Shown here piece by piece: positions 55,618 to 64,000 of a stretch of 64,000 nt of DNA. A model generated the notes under the pieces. It was not told where the DNA came from and did no database searches. It saw only the letters and a list, made by a program, of their open reading frames with translations. Every line of letters starts with the position of its first letter. Position 1 is the stretch's first letter. Source of the stretch: Tanticharoenia sakaeratensis NBRC 103193. Lineage in GTDB: Bacteria; Pseudomonadota; Alphaproteobacteria; Acetobacterales; Acetobacteraceae. The DNA is taken from NCBI RefSeq assembly GCF_000963885.1, contig NZ_BALE01000003.1, positions 62,001 through 126,000 on the forward strand, given 5' to 3'. The position numbers and the translations under genes are program-made.

Positions 55618-56354
55618 GGCGCTGGGGCTCCTGATTGTGCAGCGTTCAAGGCTTCCGTCTGGGCCGCGAACAGGATGCCGGTCCCGCTGCGGGCCAGATG
55701 CATCATGTCCAGGAACGCGATCTCGCTGAACGGGGCCTTCTCGGCCGTGCCCTGGATTTCGACGATCCCACCATCCGCGGCGAGCACGAAATTCACGTCG
55801 GAATCGGCGTTGCTGTCCTCGTCATAATCGAGGTCGAGCACGCAGCCGTCTGCCGTCAGGCCGCAGGATATGGCGGCGACCTGGGTGAGCACCGGCATTT
55901 TCCGGATCACGCGCTTGTCGACCAGCGTGCGCAGAGCGACCGCCAGCGCCACCCAGGCACCCGTGATGGACGCGCAGCGCGTGCCGCCGTCGGCATTCAG
56001 CACATCGCAGTCCAGCGTGATCATGATCTCGCCAAGCGTTTCAAGATCGACGCTCGCGCGAAGGGCGCGGCCGATCAGACGCTGGATTTCCTGTGTGCGT
56101 CCGTTCTGCCGCCCTTTTGCCGCCTCGCGGGGCCCGCGCTTGTGCGTGGCACGAGGGAGCATCCCGTATTCGGCGGTAACCCAGCCTTTGCCTTGGCCGC
56201 GCAGGAAGGGAGGCACCTTCGTCTCGACGGAGGCCGTGCACAGAACCTCCGTGCCGCCGATCTTGATCAGGGCGGACCCCTCGGCGTGCCGCGCGAAGCC
56301 CACGGTGATGGAAACGGGGCGCATGACGTCCGGCGCACGTCCGCTTGGGCGCAT
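55614..56354 (-). CDS. rph: Ribonuclease PH
   Basis: 246 residues. It trims tRNA 3' ends phosphorolytically. The family opening is [19 protein letters not shown]; conserved elements are [33 protein letters not shown], the [14 protein letters not shown] helix, [19 protein letters not shown] with the acidic active site, and [14 protein letters not shown]. In alphaproteobacteria rph is usually divergent from and next to hrcA; here 3.2 kb with two other genes separates them. Confidence 0.97.
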   Translation of the reverse strand: MRPSGRAPDVMRPVSITVGFARHAEGSALIKIGGTEVLCTASVETKVPPFLRGQGKGWVTAEYGMLPRATHKRGPREAAKGRQNGRTQEIQRLIGRALRASVDLETLGEIMITLDCDVLNADGGTRCASITGAWVALAVALRTLVDKRVIRKMPVLTQVAAISCGLTADGCVLDLDYDEDSNADSDVNFVLAADGGIVEIQGTAEKAPFSEIAFLDMMHLARSGTGILFAAQTEALNAAQSGAPAP

Positions 56355-56742
56355 GATGGTGTCCTTTTTCGTATCGAAAAGGCCGGTTTATCCGATCGAT
56401 CGGCAGGACGCCAATGCAGGGCGCGCGGCTGGGGAGAATGGCACGATAGGTCGTCGTCGTGCGGAAGCCGTGCCGCAACGGTCTTTCGCGAGCAGGCTCG
56501 GAAGTGGCCGGGGACGTCTGAAATGGCAGAACGCGATGCGAATCTTGTCGCTGATAAATGCACGTATTGTCGTCAGTGCCGATCGCGGATCGTCGTGAGA
56601 TCCGTGAGGGGCAGAGCTTTTCTGGAAGCACGTATTTTCAGGACCTGCCGCGCGTGTAGCGGCAGATCCTGGTCTTCATCAGGCCATGGTGCACAGCGAA
56701 AGCGCATCACCGCGTCTCGCCGGGCACCGTGGATCGCGCCCG
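56355..56742. other. Gap upstream of rph with a hairpin
   Basis: 388 bases without a credible gene. It should contain the rph promoter. CTGCCGC (56645-56651) and GCGGCAG (56659-56665) form a perfect 7-bp stem about 80 bases downstream of the formaldehyde-dehydrogenase-like gene, a possible weak terminator without a T-run. Confidence 0.4.
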
Positions 56743-57936
56743 TCAGGCGGCGTTCTTCAGCATGCCGTGCGGATCGAGCACGAATTTGCGCGGCGCGCCC
56801 TTGTCGAAATCACGATATCCCTGCGGCGCGTCATCCAGCGTGATGACCGTTGCGTTGACGATATCGGCGATCGGCAGACGACCGTGCAGGATCGCCTGCA
56901 TGAGCTGGCGATTGTATCGCAGGACGGGCGTCTGTCCGGTGTGGAAGGACTGGCTCTTGGCCCAGCCCTGACCCAGCCTCAGGGTCAGGTTGCCCTTCTG
57001 GGCAGCTGCCTCCTGTGCGCCCGGATCCTCGGTCACATAAAGCCCCGGAATGCCGATCGCGCCGGCGGCACGGGTGACTTCCATGGCCTGGTTGAGGATG
57101 ACCGCAGGCTGTTCCTTGCCGTCATACCCGCGTGCCTCGAAGCCGACGGCATCGATGAAACTGTCGACCTCCGGCACGCCGATGACCTGCTCGATCAACT
57201 CGCCGAGCTTGTCATGGCCGCTCAGATCGATGGGTTCGAAACCCACTTTCTTCGCGTGGGCGAGACGTTCGGGATTGAGGTCGCCGATCATGACCACGGC
57301 GGCGCCCAGAATACGGGCCGATGCCGCGGCGGCCATGCCGACCGGACCGGCACCTGCGATATAGACTGTTGATCCGACGCCGACCTTGGCGTTGATGGCC
57401 CCGTGGAAACCCGTTGGAAGAATATCGGTCAGCATGGTCAGGTCTCGGATGCGTTCCAGCGCCTGCGCCTTGTCCGGGAAGCGCAGAAGATTGAAGTCGG
57501 CATAGGGCACCATGACATAACGTGCCTGTCCGCCGACCCAGCCGCCCATGTCGACATACCCGTATGCCCCGCCGGCCCGGCTCGGATTGACGGTCAGGCA
57601 GACGCCTGTGTGCTGTTCCCGACATGTCCGGCATCGACCACAGGCCACGTTGAACGGGACCGATACAAGGTCGCCCTTCCGGACCATCTCGACGTCCGAC
57701 CCCAGTTCGATGAGTTCGCCCGTTATCTCATGACCGAGTACAAGCCCCGCGGGGGCCGTCGTGCGGCCCCGGACCATGTGCTGGTCCGAGCCGCAGATAT
57801 TGGTCGAGACGACCTTCAGGATAACGGCATGTTCGATCTTTCTGCCGTCAGGCGCCTCCATTTTCGGATCGGCGATATGCTGGACCTCCACGTGGTTGGG
57901 CCCGAGATACACGACGCCTCTGTTTTCATCAGACAT
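56743..57936 (-). CDS. fdhA: Glutathione-independent formaldehyde dehydrogenase-like zinc enzyme
   Basis: About 397 residues from ATG 57936 (GGAG eight bases upstream), matching the length of Pseudomonas FdhA. It oxidises formaldehyde to formate with NAD, or acts as an aldehyde dismutase. Zinc ligands: STNICGSDQHMVRG, GHEITGELIELG, and the structural-zinc loop CGRCRTCREQHTGVC. Family signature regions are GGAYGYVDMGGWVGGQARYV cut here to GYVDMGGWVGGQ, LTDILPTGFHG, and the NAD motif IAGAGPVGMAAAASA. It lies in the segment separating rph from hrcA. Confidence 0.9.
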   Translation of the reverse strand: MSDENRGVVYLGPNHVEVQHIADPKMEAPDGRKIEHAVILKVVSTNICGSDQHMVRGRTTAPAGLVLGHEITGELIELGSDVEMVRKGDLVSVPFNVACGRCRTCREQHTGVCLTVNPSRAGGAYGYVDMGGWVGGQARYVMVPYADFNLLRFPDKAQALERIRDLTMLTDILPTGFHGAINAKVGVGSTVYIAGAGPVGMAAAASARILGAAVVMIGDLNPERLAHAKKVGFEPIDLSGHDKLGELIEQVIGVPEVDSFIDAVGFEARGYDGKEQPAVILNQAMEVTRAAGAIGIPGLYVTEDPGAQEAAAQKGNLTLRLGQGWAKSQSFHTGQTPVLRYNRQLMQAILHGRLPIADIVNATVITLDDAPQGYRDFDKGAPRKFVLDPHGMLKNAA

Positions 57937-58312
57937 GATATGTCTCCAGGTTCGGGCACCGGCCGTCTTCCTGAGGGTCAGAATACCCGGAACGGCGATC
58001 GTCCGCCGAACAGGGCGCACAACGCATGGCGCAGGCCCCGGACTTCCATGTTTCGAATGTTTACGAAAAACATGTGTCTGGTGCTGGGGTGATTGGCAGA
58101 GGCGCACCTCCGCGTCGCCGTATGCGATGGCGTTCCCCACAGGCCCATGGGCGCCATCGCATGAAAGACGCTTATGATACCGTCAAACGATGATAATGCC
58201 GGTCAACACGGCCGCGCGACATGTGCCCGCAAAGTAAAGCTTGCAGAGTGAACATTGTCGCCTTGGCGCTCAGGCTGCCCGGCATTCCCTAAATCGGCCG
58301 GGCGCATCCGAC
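57937..58312. other. Gap upstream of the formaldehyde-dehydrogenase-like gene
   Basis: 376 bases without a gene; it must hold the fdhA promoter. Part of it is AT-rich (58030-58080 and 58160-58260), but no clear box or palindrome was recognised. Confidence 0.35.
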
Positions 58313-59383
58313 CTACGGCGCAGACGCCGCAGGGATGTGATCGCGGTAGCGATCCCAGTGGGCGACTAGTTCGGCGATGACCGGCGCGCCGGCGCGCTCG
58401 TTGTTGTCGAATGCCAGCGCCTGTCCGGGGCCTTCATCGCCCATGGACTGGGTGATGGACACGCCCGGTGGCGGCATCGAGAAATTGCTGCCCGAGCGCA
58501 GGACCATGACGCGGGCGGGATCGATGTCTCCGAGTGATGCCAGAAGACGCATCGTGTTCTCGTTGGTCTGACTTTCCTCGTTCGTCATCACGAAGAGACC
58601 CTTGCCCCGCGTCCAGAGCCGGACCCAGTCCTCGGCCCAGCGGGTCCGCGCATCCCCATGCCAGTATCGCAGCGCGCCCAGCGTCTCGCCCATCATGAGC
58701 CGCGGCGGTTTCTGCGCCTCCGGGAAGCCGCGCCACCGGGCGCGGCGTCGCGCGATGTCCGGATCGTCGTCCAGTGTCGCATGGCGGCTGATCGCATAGG
58801 CCCAGTTCGCAAGCCCGGCATTCAGCGGATATGCCTTCGTCAGCTCCGCGACATCCGTGACCGAGCCATAATGATTGGCATTGGCGGGCAGGGCGTTGGG
58901 ACGGTCGGCGCCGATGGCATACAGGCCGTACGGCCAGCCTTTCGGGATCGTCCTGTCGTCGATTTCACGCAACGCATCTCCATCGACCACCCAGCGTGCC
59001 CAGGCGACGCTGCCGACAGGTGCGACATGGGGATCGACCCCTGAAATGCCGGTGAACAGCCAGTAGGTGTGATGGAGGTCGAAATGCGGATCGAGCGCGA
59101 GCGCCATCAGATCGGCGGTGCCGTGACGCAGCACGATGCCATAGACCCCGTCCGCATTGCGGCGAAGGATCTGCGGCACGCCGCGCACCGGCACGATTTG
59201 AGTCAGTTGCAGGCGCTCGACCCAGTCCTGGTATTCTCCCGGCGCATCGCCCGTGTCCGCACCGTTCTCCCATCCCGCGACGACGATCACCTTCGGTTCG
59301 ACCACATCCGGCGCTGCTGAGGCCATCCACGGAATGGCCCAGGCGGCCACCATGCCCATCATGTGTTTCCAGCGTCGTCTCAT
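58313..59383 (-). CDS. Purine nucleoside permease (NUP) family protein
   Basis: About 356 residues from ATG 59383 (GGAG eight bases upstream), with a signal peptide (WAIPWMASA-AP). Family features: KVIVVAGWENGAD, GVYGIVLRHGTADLMALAL, TYWLFTGISGVDPHVAPVGSVAWARWVVD, MMGETLGALRYWHG, FVMTNEESQTNEN and VMVLRSGSNFSMPPPG. The fold resembles nucleoside phosphorylases. A fungal homologue supports purine nucleoside transport, but with only one hydrophobic segment the bacterial protein is more likely a secreted binding or processing protein. Its neighbour fdhA reads the same way 376 bases downstream. Confidence 0.82.
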   Translation of the reverse strand: MRRRWKHMMGMVAAWAIPWMASAAPDVVEPKVIVVAGWENGADTGDAPGEYQDWVERLQLTQIVPVRGVPQILRRNADGVYGIVLRHGTADLMALALDPHFDLHHTYWLFTGISGVDPHVAPVGSVAWARWVVDGDALREIDDRTIPKGWPYGLYAIGADRPNALPANANHYGSVTDVAELTKAYPLNAGLANWAYAISRHATLDDDPDIARRRARWRGFPEAQKPPRLMMGETLGALRYWHGDARTRWAEDWVRLWTRGKGLFVMTNEESQTNENTMRLLASLGDIDPARVMVLRSGSNFSMPPPGVSITQSMGDEGPGQALAFDNNERAGAPVIAELVAHWDRYRDHIPAASAP

Positions 59384-59559
59384 GCCGTCTCTCCGTTTCG
59401 ATGTCGTGAAGGATGGGCGAGAACCGCTACGCGGGCTATCCCCTTCATCAGGCCCCTTATCGCGCTCTTTCACCGGCCCTTTTCATCGCCGCCCTTCACC
59501 GGGGGATGATGCATGCCGATATGGGAGCCATGGCGGATCGACGATCGAAAGGAACACGG

Positions 59560-60651
59560 ATGGACGAGCGCAGCTTCGATATCGGCTTGCCGCGTGATCT
59601 CCTGCTCGGACTGCAGGGCGGCGGCATGGCGGGGCTCGATGCACGCGCCCGCGCGATCCTGCGCGAAATCGTCGAGCAGTATGTCGCGACCGGCGATCCG
59701 ATCGGCAGCCGCACCCTGTCGGAACGGCTCACGCCGAGCCTTTCGCCCGCAACCATTCGCAACGTCATGGCGGAACTGACGCAGGCCGGGCTTCTGTTCA
59801 GCCCGCATGTCTCGGCGGGACGTCTGCCGACCGAAAAGGGGGTCCGCCTGTTCGTGGACGGTCTCCTGCAGTTCGGCGCGCTGGGAGAGGACGACCGGGA
59901 GACGATCTCCCGCCGCCTCGAAATTCGCGGGCGCTCCATGCAGGACATGCTGACGGAGGCGTCATCCATGCTGTCCGGCCTGTCTCAGGCCGCGGGACTG
60001 GTGCTGGCGCCGAAAAGCGATGCGGCCCTCAAGCACGTGGAATTCGTGGCCCTTGGCCCGGGGCGGGTACTCGTGATCCTCGTCGGCTCGGACGGGCAGG
60101 TCGAGAACCGGGTAATCGAGACGCCGCCCGGACTGCCGCCGTCGAGTCTCGTGGAGGCCGGCAACTACCTGAACGCGCGTCTGGCCGGACAGACCCTGAT
60201 GTCCCTGCGCGAACGCGTGGCGGAGGAAATGGCGGCCAACCGCAACGAGCTGGACCATCTGGCGGCGTCCGTCGTCGAGAGCGGGCTTGCGGAGTGGGAC
60301 GCGAGCCACGGCACCCTTTTCATGCGGGGGCAGGGCAATCTTCTGGCCGACATCACCGAGATCGAGCGCCTCAACACCATTCAGATGCTGTTCGAGCGTC
60401 TGGAGACGCAGGAGACCATGCTCCGCCTGCTGCAGCTGGCCGAAAGCTCGGACGGCGTTCGGATCTATATCGGGGCAGAGTCGGGCCTGTTCGGCATGTC
60501 CGGCGTCTCGATGGTGGTGGCGCCTGCGCGAAACGAGGCGCAGCGGATCGTGGGTGCGATCGGCGTGATCGGCCCGACGCGCCTCAATTACGGGCGGATC
60601 GTGCCGGTCGTGGACTATACCGCGCGCGTCATCGGGCGGCTGCTCGGATAG
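59560..60651 (+). CDS. hrcA: Heat-inducible transcription repressor
   Basis: About 363 residues from ATG 59560 (AAAGGAA seven bases upstream); ATGs at 59515 and 59530 are alternatives. It represses chaperone genes by binding CIRCE elements. The N-terminal winged helix is [28 protein letters not shown] and [19 protein letters not shown], here given only as its helix cores ([29 protein letters not shown]), followed by [16 protein letters not shown]. The GAF-like domain ends with [20 protein letters not shown]. grpE, the usual next gene, is not present; an aldo/keto reductase follows instead. No CIRCE element was noticed in the window. Confidence 0.95.
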   Translation: MDERSFDIGLPRDLLLGLQGGGMAGLDARARAILREIVEQYVATGDPIGSRTLSERLTPSLSPATIRNVMAELTQAGLLFSPHVSAGRLPTEKGVRLFVDGLLQFGALGEDDRETISRRLEIRGRSMQDMLTEASSMLSGLSQAAGLVLAPKSDAALKHVEFVALGPGRVLVILVGSDGQVENRVIETPPGLPPSSLVEAGNYLNARLAGQTLMSLRERVAEEMAANRNELDHLAASVVESGLAEWDASHGTLFMRGQGNLLADITEIERLNTIQMLFERLETQETMLRLLQLAESSDGVRIYIGAESGLFGMSGVSMVVAPARNEAQRIVGAIGVIGPTRLNYGRIVPVVDYTARVIGRLLG

Positions 60652-60749
60652 GCGTCTGCCGTTCGGAACATCCTGTGCCTCCGGAGCGTTGCCGGGCGCA
60701 GGCGGCCCGAGGGCTGCATATGCGACCAATGCTTGAAGGAGCATGCATC

Positions 60750-61637
60750 ATGCCTACACCCAATGCCCGCGATGCGGGGACATTCAGGATCGGTGGCGAT
60801 ATCGAGGTTGCGCGCCTCGGCTTCGGCGCGATGCGGATCACAGGCGACGGGATCTGGGGCGAACCGGCGTCTCACGAAAAGGCCATCGCAACGCTCAAGC
60901 GCGTGCCCGAACTCGGGATCGATCTGATCGACACCGCCGATTCCTATGGCCCCTTCGTGTCCGAGAACCTGATCCACGAGGCGCTGCATCCCTACAAGGG
61001 GCTGACGATCGCGACCAAGGGCGGTCTGACGCGGCATGGTCCCAATATCTGGAGGCCGGTCGGCAATCCGGACTACCTGCGCCAGTGCGTTCTTATGTCC
61101 ATGCGCCGTCTGGAGGTCGAACGGATCGATCTGTGGCAGCTGCATCGCGTCGGCGCGGACTGCCCCGCCGAAGCCCAGTTCGAGGCGATCGCCCGGATGC
61201 GGGAAGAAGGCCTGATCCGTCATGTCGGCCTGTCCGAGGTCAGCACCGAGACCATTGCGCGCGCCGGTGCGTATTTTCCCGTCACGACGGTCCAGAACCA
61301 GTACAATCTCGTCAACCGCCTGTCGGAAGACGTGCTGGATTACTGCACCGAGCACAATATCGGCTTCATCCCCTGGGCGCCGCTGGCTCGAGGCGACCTC
61401 GCCGCCTCGCACACCGCGCTGGACGAGATCGCCAGGTCCAAGGATGCGAGCCATGGCCAGATCGCGCTTGCATGGCTCCTGCACCGCTCGCCCGTGATGT
61501 TGCCGATCCCGGGAACCGGCAGCCCGGAGCATCTGGAGAGCAACGTCGCGGCAGCGTCGATCAAGCTGTCGTCGGATGAGATCGAGACGCTCGACAGGCT
61601 GGGTCGCAAGGCCTGGGAAGACAGCCAGAAAGGCTGA
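60750..61637 (+). CDS. Aldo/keto reductase
   Basis: About 295 residues from ATG 60750 with AAGGAG nine bases upstream. The NADPH-dependent barrel has [10 protein letters not shown], the catalytic set in [12 protein letters not shown] (Asp, Tyr), TIATKGGL (Lys) and DLWQLHRV (His), then NQYNLVNR and the cofactor end [16 protein letters not shown]. It resembles the YhdN/PdxI-type general reductases. The substrate is unknown. It lies 98 bases after hrcA on the same strand and before the penicillin-binding protein gene. Confidence 0.9.
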   Translation: MPTPNARDAGTFRIGGDIEVARLGFGAMRITGDGIWGEPASHEKAIATLKRVPELGIDLIDTADSYGPFVSENLIHEALHPYKGLTIATKGGLTRHGPNIWRPVGNPDYLRQCVLMSMRRLEVERIDLWQLHRVGADCPAEAQFEAIARMREEGLIRHVGLSEVSTETIARAGAYFPVTTVQNQYNLVNRLSEDVLDYCTEHNIGFIPWAPLARGDLAASHTALDEIARSKDASHGQIALAWLLHRSPVMLPIPGTGSPEHLESNVAAASIKLSSDEIETLDRLGRKAWEDSQKG

Positions 61638-61694
61638 TCGGGCGCGTGAGCAAAGGGGGCGACGGCACGCTGTGGGGATGCTAGACAGCGCCGC

Positions 61695-64000
61695 ATGAGT
61701 GGCAATCCGTCCTTCGGCCCCAGAAAGGGCCTGCGCGCACTATGGCGTGGCAGTCGCCCCCGTCGTCCCCAGGGTCCCAACGGCGGCCCGCCGCGCGGCC
61801 CGCGCTTCCGGCGCGTCCGGACAATCTCGGCCGTCGTTCTGGCGGCCGGCGTACTGGGTGTTTCGGCGATCACGATCGTGACCTGGAGCGAGTATGGCGC
61901 GTTCCAGGCCGGCCTTCCCACAGTGTCGGGCCTGCGTACCTATCAGCCGCCCGTCGTCAGCCGGATCTATTCCGGCGACGACCGCCTGATGGCGGAGCTT
62001 GCCGCCGAACGGCGTATCTTCGTTCCCGTCGCGGCCATTCCGACGCAGGTGAAGGATGCGTTCATCGCGATTGAGGACCAGCACTTCTATTCGCATGGCG
62101 GCATCGATCCGCTGGCGATCGCGCGCGCGGCTCTGGGCGATGTGACCCATAGCGGCCGCCGTCCGAAAGGCGCGTCCACGATCACGCAGCAGGTCGCCAA
62201 GGTGATGCTGCTGAATACGAACGACATCACGATTGCGCTGAAGATCCGCGAAGCACTGCTGGCGATGCGGATCGAGCAGACCCTGACCAAGGACCAGATC
62301 CTCGAGATCTATCTGAACGAGATCTATCTGGGCGAGCGTGCCTATGGCGTGGCCGCGGCGGCCGAGACCTATTTCGGCAAGCCGCTGGACCAGCTCGATC
62401 TGGCGGAAGCGGCGTTCCTCGCGGCCCTGCCGCGCTCGCCCACCAACTACGACCCCTATCACCATCTCGATGCCGCGACCGATCGCCGCAATCTCGTTCT
62501 GCAGCGGATGGCCGAAACAGGTGCTATTTCGGCGCAGGCGCGTGATGCGGCGATGGCCGAGCCCCTTGTGCCGCATGTGCAGACCCGGTCGGGCCCGGTG
62601 CCGGGCTCCGAGTGGTTCGCCTCCGAGGTCCGCCGCGAACTCGTGGCACGATACGGTCTCGATCAGACCATGCGCGGCGGCATGGACGTGCACACCAGCC
62701 TCGATCCCCACCTCCAGCAGGTTGCGACCGACACGCTGCATGACGGTCTCATGGCCTATGACCGGACCCATGGCAGCTGGCGCGGCGCATCGGGCCGTCT
62801 GTCCAGCGTCAGTGATGACGAAGGGACAAGCTGGTCGCAGGCGTTGCACGATACGGCGCCGCCGACCGGCATGCTGGATGCCTGGCGGCTGGCCGTCGTG
62901 CTGGACCCCGATCTCGGTCGCGTCGGCTGGCTCGAAGGTGGTTCGCCGAAGCGGGCGCCGATCATGCTGCGCGACCTCTACTGGACGCAGGCCGGCCGGC
63001 GCCTGCGCCGGGGCGACCTTGTGATGATCGAGCCGCAGGCCGACGGTCCGCGCGTCGCCTTGCGCCAGATCCCGAAGGTCGAGGGCGCGATCGTGTCGAT
63101 GGATGTGCGCACTGGACGCGTATTGGCCATGGTCGGCGGCTGGTCGTTCCGCGACAGCCAGTTCAATCGCGCCACGCAGGCCCTGCGTCAGCCGGGTTCG
63201 TCGTTCAAGCCGTTCGTCTATCTGGCAGCCATGGAGCAGGGGATCCCGCCGTCGGAGAAATTCGACGATTCGGCGGTCACCTATGGAAGCTGGCATCCCC
63301 AGAACTACGAGCATGACTACTGGGGGCCGACAACGCTCCACGATGCCCTGCGCGAGAGCCGCAACCTCGTGACGATCCGTCTGGCCGCGCATCTCGGCAT
63401 GAAGGACGTGTCCGACATGGCGATCAAGGCGGGCCTCGTGGACCAGATGCCGCATGTGCTGCCGGCGGCTCTCGGTGCGGTCGAGACGACCGTGCTGCGC
63501 GAGGCGGGTGCCTATGCCTCGATTGCATCCGGCGGCCGACAGGTCAGCCCGAGCCTCATCGATGACGTGCAGGACCGGACCGGCCAGATCATCTGGCGTC
63601 CGGCCGGCTTCGGCCTCAAGACCATCACCCAGACGGCGCCTCCGCCACCCGGTCAGCCGGCAGATCAGCCGCCTGCGTCCGGTACCGCGCAGGCCTCGGC
63701 TCCGGCCGGGGCGACACCCGGTCAGCCGACGCCGGTCGCCGCACCTGCGCCCAATCCGGCCGACATGGTCACGGTGCCGGAAATCGACGATCAGCGTCCG
63801 CGGATCGCGAGCGAAGACAGTGCGTACCAGATCATCACGATGATGAAGGATGTCGTGGCGCGCGGCACAGGCACGGCGGCCGCGACCGGTATCACGCAGC
63901 CGATCGCCGGCAAGACTGGCACCAGCCAGAACTTCAACGATGCCTGGTTCGCAGGCTTCTCGCCGGAAGTCGTCACCGTGGTCTGGGTTGGCTACGATTC
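61695..64000 (+). CDS. mrcA: Class A penicillin-binding protein, PBP1A-like (truncated by the window edge)
   Basis: From ATG 61695 the frame stays open to the right edge, giving 768 residues without the C-terminus. A basic, Pro/Gly-rich cytoplasmic tail precedes a single membrane anchor (ISAVVLAAGVLGVSAITIV). The GT51 glycosyltransferase has EDQHFYSHGG with the catalytic Glu, GASTITQQVAKV, and EIYLNEIYLGERAYGV. The transpeptidase has SxxK in QPGSSFKPF, SxN in ESRN, and KTGTS near the right end. A proline/alanine-rich insert (PPPPGQPADQPPAS and following) of about 50 residues sits between the SxN and KTG motifs. It polymerises and cross-links peptidoglycan at the periplasmic face. Confidence 0.95.
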   Translation, partial: MSGNPSFGPRKGLRALWRGSRPRRPQGPNGGPPRGPRFRRVRTISAVVLAAGVLGVSAITIVTWSEYGAFQAGLPTVSGLRTYQPPVVSRIYSGDDRLMAELAAERRIFVPVAAIPTQVKDAFIAIEDQHFYSHGGIDPLAIARAALGDVTHSGRRPKGASTITQQVAKVMLLNTNDITIALKIREALLAMRIEQTLTKDQILEIYLNEIYLGERAYGVAAAAETYFGKPLDQLDLAEAAFLAALPRSPTNYDPYHHLDAATDRRNLVLQRMAETGAISAQARDAAMAEPLVPHVQTRSGPVPGSEWFASEVRRELVARYGLDQTMRGGMDVHTSLDPHLQQVATDTLHDGLMAYDRTHGSWRGASGRLSSVSDDEGTSWSQALHDTAPPTGMLDAWRLAVVLDPDLGRVGWLEGGSPKRAPIMLRDLYWTQAGRRLRRGDLVMIEPQADGPRVALRQIPKVEGAIVSMDVRTGRVLAMVGGWSFRDSQFNRATQALRQPGSSFKPFVYLAAMEQGIPPSEKFDDSAVTYGSWHPQNYEHDYWGPTTLHDALRESRNLVTIRLAAHLGMKDVSDMAIKAGLVDQMPHVLPAALGAVETTVLREAGAYASIASGGRQVSPSLIDDVQDRTGQIIWRPAGFGLKTITQTAPPPPGQPADQPPASGTAQASAPAGATPGQPTPVAAPAPNPADMVTVPEIDDQRPRIASEDSAYQIITMMKDVVARGTGTAAATGITQPIAGKTGTSQNFNDAWFAGFSPEVVTVVWVGYD

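Noticed and set aside
59384-59559. CIRCE operator near hrcA
   Set aside because: No TTAGCACTC/GAGTGCTAA inverted repeat was found here or noticed elsewhere in the window.

Overview
The window is a dense, GC-rich chromosomal segment from an alphaproteobacterium, most likely an acetic acid bacterium (Acetobacteraceae). The inference rests on a three-subunit membrane flavodehydrogenase of the sorbitol/fructose/gluconate dehydrogenase type (small subunit, GMC subunit, triheme cytochrome c), an OprB-type sugar porin, two GlcG/HbpS proteins and several alcohol/aldehyde oxidoreductases, together with alphaproteobacterial housekeeping blocks (topA-dprA-plsY-pyrC-like-pyrB-gltX, comEC, rph-rdgB, hrcA). 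No phage, transposase, CRISPR array or rRNA operon was seen.

Layout. 1-4.7 kb: the end of an F420-reductase-like gene, then hbpS and the periplasmic dehydrogenase operon closed by a terminator. 5-9 kb: a DUF1810 gene, a second GlcG/HbpS gene, and the rlmB-BKACE-purU block, in which the BKACE gene carries an apparent one-base frameshift near its 3' end; then tRNA-Tyr. 9-9.8 kb: a gene-poor stretch with a seven-copy heptamer repeat. 9.8-14.4 kb: a NIPSNAP protein, an M3 peptidase and an OprB porin with a small upstream ORF and a strong terminator. 14.5-28.9 kb: an alpha-glucan/trehalose region with the operon glgA-glgB-treZ-treY, divergent glgX, a serine hydrolase and a GH31 glucosidase. Here linear glucan can be made and branched, debranched, and converted to trehalose; glgC and glgP are not in the window.

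29-33 kb: an MFS transporter, a zinc alcohol dehydrogenase ending in a UUCG-loop terminator, and a divergent HxlR regulator/quinone-oxidoreductase-like pair. 33-41.8 kb: a long reverse-strand run gltX-pyrB-pyrC-like-plsY-dprA-topA with overlapping genes; the dihydroorotase homologue has lost its HxH metal motif and looks like the structural PyrX type. 41.5-42.6 kb: an ArsR regulator and an SDR gene with a 28-bp near-palindrome between them. 43-49 kb: comEC, nth and a large propeller-GGDEF diguanylate cyclase.

49-64 kb: an ABC exporter, a secreted esterase-fold protein, a nucleoside hydrolase, an MFS transporter, rdgB, rph, a formaldehyde-dehydrogenase-like enzyme, a purine nucleoside permease-like protein, hrcA, an aldo/keto reductase, and a class A penicillin-binding protein cut by the right edge. 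The secreted nucleoside hydrolase and the NUP protein suggest scavenging of extracellular nucleosides. No clearly new system was found; the strongest anomalies are the BKACE frameshift, the catalytically stripped dihydroorotase, the palindromic ArsR and HxlR control regions, the GGDEF protein without an I-site, and the heptamer repeat.
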